Shown piece by piece: positions 6,723-8,959 of a stretch of 8,959 bases of DNA. The notes beneath the pieces were generated by a model. That model had not been told where the DNA came from. It searched no databases and saw nothing but the letters and a program-made list of their open reading frames with translations. Where the stretch lies: NCBI GenBank assembly GCA_030625525.1, contig DAOUQR010000023.1, forward strand, positions 1 through 8,959, written 5' to 3'. The DNA is from Pseudomonadota bacterium (lineage in GTDB: Bacteria > Pseudomonadota > Gammaproteobacteria > DAOUQR01). Numbering within the stretch: the stretch's first letter is position 1; every line of letters starts with the position of its first letter. The translations under genes were made by a program, and so were the position numbers.

Positions 6723-7508
6723 ATGCATCCAGCACTATGGATAGGAAAAACCGGTTTAGATGCAATGCAAATGGATGTGAGTGTTATTACCAATAATCTC
6801 GCAAACGTGAATACCATTGGTTTCAAACGCGGACGTGCCGTCTTCGAAGATTTGCTTTATCAAAACATACAGCAACCCGGTGCACAGTCATCGCAAGATA
6901 CTAATTTTAACAGCGGTTTAATGTTAGGAACCGGTGTAAGAGCCGTCGCGACACAAAAAATGTTTACCGAAGGCAGCGTGATTAATACGAAAGCGCCGCT
7001 AGATTTAGCCATTAATGGACGTGGTTTTTTTCAAGTGTTGTTACCCGATGGAACGCAAGCGTACTCCAGGGATGGCCAATTTCAAATGGATAATTCGGGA
7101 CAAATCGTGACGTCAAAAGGGTATGTGTTACAGCCACCCATCACGATCCCCGAAGGATCTGAGAGTATTACCATTGGTACGGATGGAACCGTCTCTGTGT
7201 CTGAAGCGGGTAACGCGTCACCCACCCAAGTCGGGCAATTACAGTTAAGTGATTTTATCAATCCCGCCGGTTTACAACCGATGGGTGAAAATCTTTATCG
7301 CGAAACGGCTTCTAGCGGTACACCACAAACCGGTAATCCAGCCTCTAACGGAACAGGTTTATTATTACAAGGAGCCTTAGAAGCATCCAATGTAAACGTG
7401 GTCGAAGAATTAGTGAGTTTAATCGAAACGCAACGTGCTTATGAAATGAATTCAAAGTCAATCGAAACTGTTGACAACATGTTGCAATTTGTAACGCAAA
7501 CTTTATAA
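6723..7508 (+). CDS. flgG: Flagellar distal rod protein FlgG
   Basis: FlgG forms the distal rod, the drive shaft passing through the P- and L-rings. The 261-residue product is close to full identity with the family pattern at both ends: [12 protein letters not shown] (3-14), [13 protein letters not shown] (24-36), F-E-D-L-L-Y-Q-N with Q-P-G-A-Q-S-S-Q (41-58), and at the C-terminus [22 protein letters not shown] (220-241). The Q-P-G-A-Q-S-S-Q region is the segment that distinguishes FlgG from FlgE and stiffens the rod. AAGGAG (6711-6716) is six bases upstream. Its stop is 14 bases before flgH, with the likely flgH ribosome binding site touching it. Confidence 0.98.
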   Translation: MHPALWIGKTGLDAMQMDVSVITNNLANVNTIGFKRGRAVFEDLLYQNIQQPGAQSSQDTNFNSGLMLGTGVRAVATQKMFTEGSVINTKAPLDLAINGRGFFQVLLPDGTQAYSRDGQFQMDNSGQIVTSKGYVLQPPITIPEGSESITIGTDGTVSVSEAGNASPTQVGQLQLSDFINPAGLQPMGENLYRETASSGTPQTGNPASNGTGLLLQGALEASNVNVVEELVSLIETQRAYEMNSKSIETVDNMLQFVTQTL

Positions 7509-7522
7509 GTGAGTGACTAGAT

Positions 7523-8203
7523 ATGTGGAGCAAACGATTAGTATTAGTTTCTTTAGGATTCGCACTGATGGGTTGTGAGACGTTTAAGCAAGAATATCCT
7601 AATGATCCCGCGTTTGCTCCCATTTTACCGATAAAAACGGCAAAGCCGGTTCCCGCAAGTGGTTCTATTTATGATAGACGGACATCGCTAGCTTTATTTG
7701 AAACTTTACGAGCGCGTCGAGTAGGGGACATTTTAACGGTTTTATTAGTTGAAAAAACCGATGCTCAGAAAAAAGCGACAACGGATCAGCTAAAAAATGA
7801 TTCCATTGATATTAAAAATTCAACGATGCTCGGGAAGCCGATTGATCTTGGCAATGGTCGTAATTTTTCATTCAAGCTCGATGCTGATCGTCAATTTAAT
7901 GGTAAAGGCGAAAGCAAACAAAATAATAAATTAAGCGGTACGATTTCCGTGACGGTGACGGATGTTTTAGATAATGGAAATATGATTGTCCGCGGTGAAA
8001 AATGGATCAAGCTCAATCAAGGTAAAGAATATATTCGTTTGGCAGGCATTGTACGCGCCGCAGATATTACACCAGAAAATACGATAACATCCGATCGCAT
8101 CGCGAACGCCCGAATTGCATACAGTGGGACAGGGCAGGTTGCGAATACCAATGTACAAGGTTGGCTGAGCCAATTCTTTAATACGGTGTTTTTTCCTTTT
8201 TGA
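7523..8203 (+). CDS. flgH: Flagellar L-ring lipoprotein FlgH
   Basis: FlgH assembles the outer-membrane L-ring, the bushing for the rod in Gram-negative bacteria. The 226-residue precursor starts with a lipoprotein signal (W-S-K-R-L-V-L-V-S-L-G-F-A-L-M-G-C) with Cys18 as the lipidation site. Family motifs follow: S-G-S-I-Y-D (46-51), A-R-R-V-G-D-I-L-T-V-L-L (64-75), then N-K-L-S-G-T-I-S-V-T-V, V-R-G-E-K-W-I-K-L-N-Q-G and E-Y-I-R-L-A-G-I-V, ending F-F-P-F as FlgH usually does. It looks complete and functional. The Shine-Dalgarno is weak (AAGTGAG, about 7507-7513) and overlaps the flgG stop, so coupling may matter. Normally the P-ring gene flgI follows; here it does not. Confidence 0.97.
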   Translation: MWSKRLVLVSLGFALMGCETFKQEYPNDPAFAPILPIKTAKPVPASGSIYDRRTSLALFETLRARRVGDILTVLLVEKTDAQKKATTDQLKNDSIDIKNSTMLGKPIDLGNGRNFSFKLDADRQFNGKGESKQNNKLSGTISVTVTDVLDNGNMIVRGEKWIKLNQGKEYIRLAGIVRAADITPENTITSDRIANARIAYSGTGQVANTNVQGWLSQFFNTVFFPF

Positions 8204-8267
8204 TTTCCAGAAGAAGTAGTGCAAGAAGATATGAAGAGTAACGAGTTGGTGACATGTGGAGATCTGA

Positions 8268-8285
8268 CACCATGCCCACCATGCC
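8268..8285. repeat. Perfect 9-bp tandem duplication in the flgH downstream spacer
   Basis: CACCATGCC occurs twice back to back (8268-8276 and 8277-8285). It lies in a relatively GC-rich patch of the 147-base spacer between flgH and the next gene. ACATGTG also occurs twice in this spacer (8252-8258 and 8303-8309). The duplication could be a small slippage product or a scar of the rearrangement that placed an unrelated gene here. Confidence 0.5.
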
Positions 8286-8309
8286 TCAACAAATGAATAA
8301 AAACATGTG

Positions 8310-8318
8310 TGCTATAAT
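8310..8318 (+). promoter_or_regulatory. Extended -10 sigma-70 promoter for the last gene
   Basis: TGC immediately precedes a perfect TATAAT (8313-8318), making a consensus extended -10 element (TGnTATAAT), which can work without a good -35 box. No clear TTGACA lies 16-18 bases upstream. The predicted start is near 8325, giving a leader of about 25 bases before the ATG at 8351. This suggests the last gene is transcribed separately from the sigma-54 flagellar operon. Confidence 0.55.
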
Positions 8319-8350
8319 GCAGCTTATATTTCACTACTGTAAGCGTATTC

Positions 8351-8959
8351 ATGTATTTTGCTCAAACATTCTTAATCCCCAAAATAAAAGCATATTTGAT
8401 TAATCACGGTCGAGAACGTTTTGCTGATGAATTGAGTCCGGGTTATTGTGCTGGATTGTCATTGTTATTCTTGTATCTTGCGTCGAAAAAACAATTCCAG
8501 AAATTCCAAGATTTATTAGTATATTTAGCTAACTGGGATCCGGAACCAGATAAAACTATAGCAGCTACAATTAATAAGATAAAAAGAACATCTGAATGGC
8601 AAAAAGCAAATCGAGTATTGAGTGAATATGTTGCTCAACATCCTGAAACAATCAACTTGCCCTATATTAGGCAAATCGAAGTAGTAAGGGAAGCTGGTTT
8701 ATTCGAAAAAGGAACTGAAAACCTTCTTAAAAGGGCTATCTTTCCTGAGGACTCCACAATTGAAAAAATATTTGGTGCAATTGAGTGGCTGCAGAAAAAT
8801 AGACGTTATTTGCAATTAGCAGGGCATAGCGTAGTTAGTAATACTATTATTGATATGATAGCTCCAAATGCGATTCCACATGAATTTGAGGTAGTTGCCT
8901 ATCAAAATTCACTCATTGTAGAACATGATGAAATCAGCAAACTTCTAGATTTATTTCCT
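8351..8959 (+). CDS. Unrecognised protein with N-terminal GYCAGLS motif, possible cysteine-protease-like effector; 3' end outside window
   Basis: The frame stays open from the ATG to the window end, giving 203 visible residues without a stop; an in-frame TAA at 8315-8317 bounds it upstream and this ATG is the first start codon. The ribosome binding site is poor (only AAG near 8341). The protein has no signal peptide or membrane helix. Residues 31-37 are G-Y-C-A-G-L-S followed by a hydrophobic helix (L-L-F-L-Y-L-A), a context that recalls the nucleophile turn of papain-like cysteine proteases in secreted effectors. Candidate later histidines are G-H-S-V (158-161) and H177, near a beta-rich end. 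The middle (about 45-155) is helical and rich in Lys, Glu and Gln. A hand count gives about 36% G+C over 8401-8940, lower than flgG. I do not recognise the family; the protease idea is only a lead. Its coding status is supported by length, composition and promoter. Confidence 0.8.
   Translation, partial: MYFAQTFLIPKIKAYLINHGRERFADELSPGYCAGLSLLFLYLASKKQFQKFQDLLVYLANWDPEPDKTIAATINKIKRTSEWQKANRVLSEYVAQHPETINLPYIRQIEVVREAGLFEKGTENLLKRAIFPEDSTIEKIFGAIEWLQKNRRYLQLAGHSVVSNTIIDMIAPNAIPHEFEVVAYQNSLIVEHDEISKLLDLFP

Noticed and set aside
8248..8271. Possible hairpin GGTGACA...TGACACC after flgH as operon terminator
   Set aside because: The stem contains an A-A mismatch and no T-run follows, so it does not meet the criteria for an intrinsic terminator.
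8231..8296. A 21-codon ORF after flgH with a C-P-P-C segment
   Set aside because: No properly spaced ribosome binding site, it spans the tandem repeat, and it does not resemble the start of FlgI or any known small protein.
8017..8352. Reverse-strand ORF of 111 codons spanning the flgH end and the spacer
   Set aside because: It lies largely antisense to conserved flgH codons, has no recognisable domain, and is best explained as a shadow frame.

Overview
The window looks like a chromosomal segment of a gammaproteobacterium with LPS and a polar-type flagellum. The evidence is an LpxB lipid A synthase, a CcmI-type cytochrome c maturation protein, and a flg rod/hook operon headed by a sigma-54 promoter, as in Legionella, Pseudomonas and Vibrio rather than enteric bacteria. 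The gene at the right edge has a composition and Cys motif reminiscent of host-associated Legionellales, but the lineage is an inference and I cannot name a genus.

Region 1 (1-1516) is an envelope/housekeeping block. It holds the 3' end of a TPR protein, most likely CcmI (CycH), whose stop codon overlaps the start of lpxB. Region 2 (1516-2937) holds two single genes separated by short AT-rich gaps: a six-helix ion-channel-like membrane protein whose selectivity filter lacks the normal GYG signature, and an unrecognised membrane-anchored protein with one EF-hand-like calcium loop.

Region 3 (2938-8203) is the flagellar rod/hook/L-ring operon flgB-flgC-flgD-flgE-flgF-flgG-flgH. All seven genes are on the + strand, intact, and 2 to 34 bases apart, most with strong Shine-Dalgarno sites. 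A near-consensus sigma-54 promoter (-24/-12) lies 33 bases upstream of flgB, with a 16-bp palindrome near -97 that could be an activator site. Together the genes encode the proximal rod (FlgB, FlgC, FlgF), the distal rod (FlgG), the hook cap (FlgD), the hook (FlgE) and the outer-membrane L-ring lipoprotein (FlgH).

Region 4 (8204-8959) breaks the expected order. The P-ring gene flgI, which normally follows flgH, is not there. After a 147-base spacer holding a perfect 9-bp tandem duplication and a textbook extended -10 promoter, an unrelated gene begins and runs off the window. It is about 36% GC by hand count, against about 46% in a counted part of flgG. It carries an N-terminal G-Y-C-A-G-L-S motif that may mark a papain-like cysteine protease fold, as in some secreted effectors; this function is tentative. 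No RNA genes, CRISPR arrays, insertion sequences or convincing intrinsic terminators were seen.
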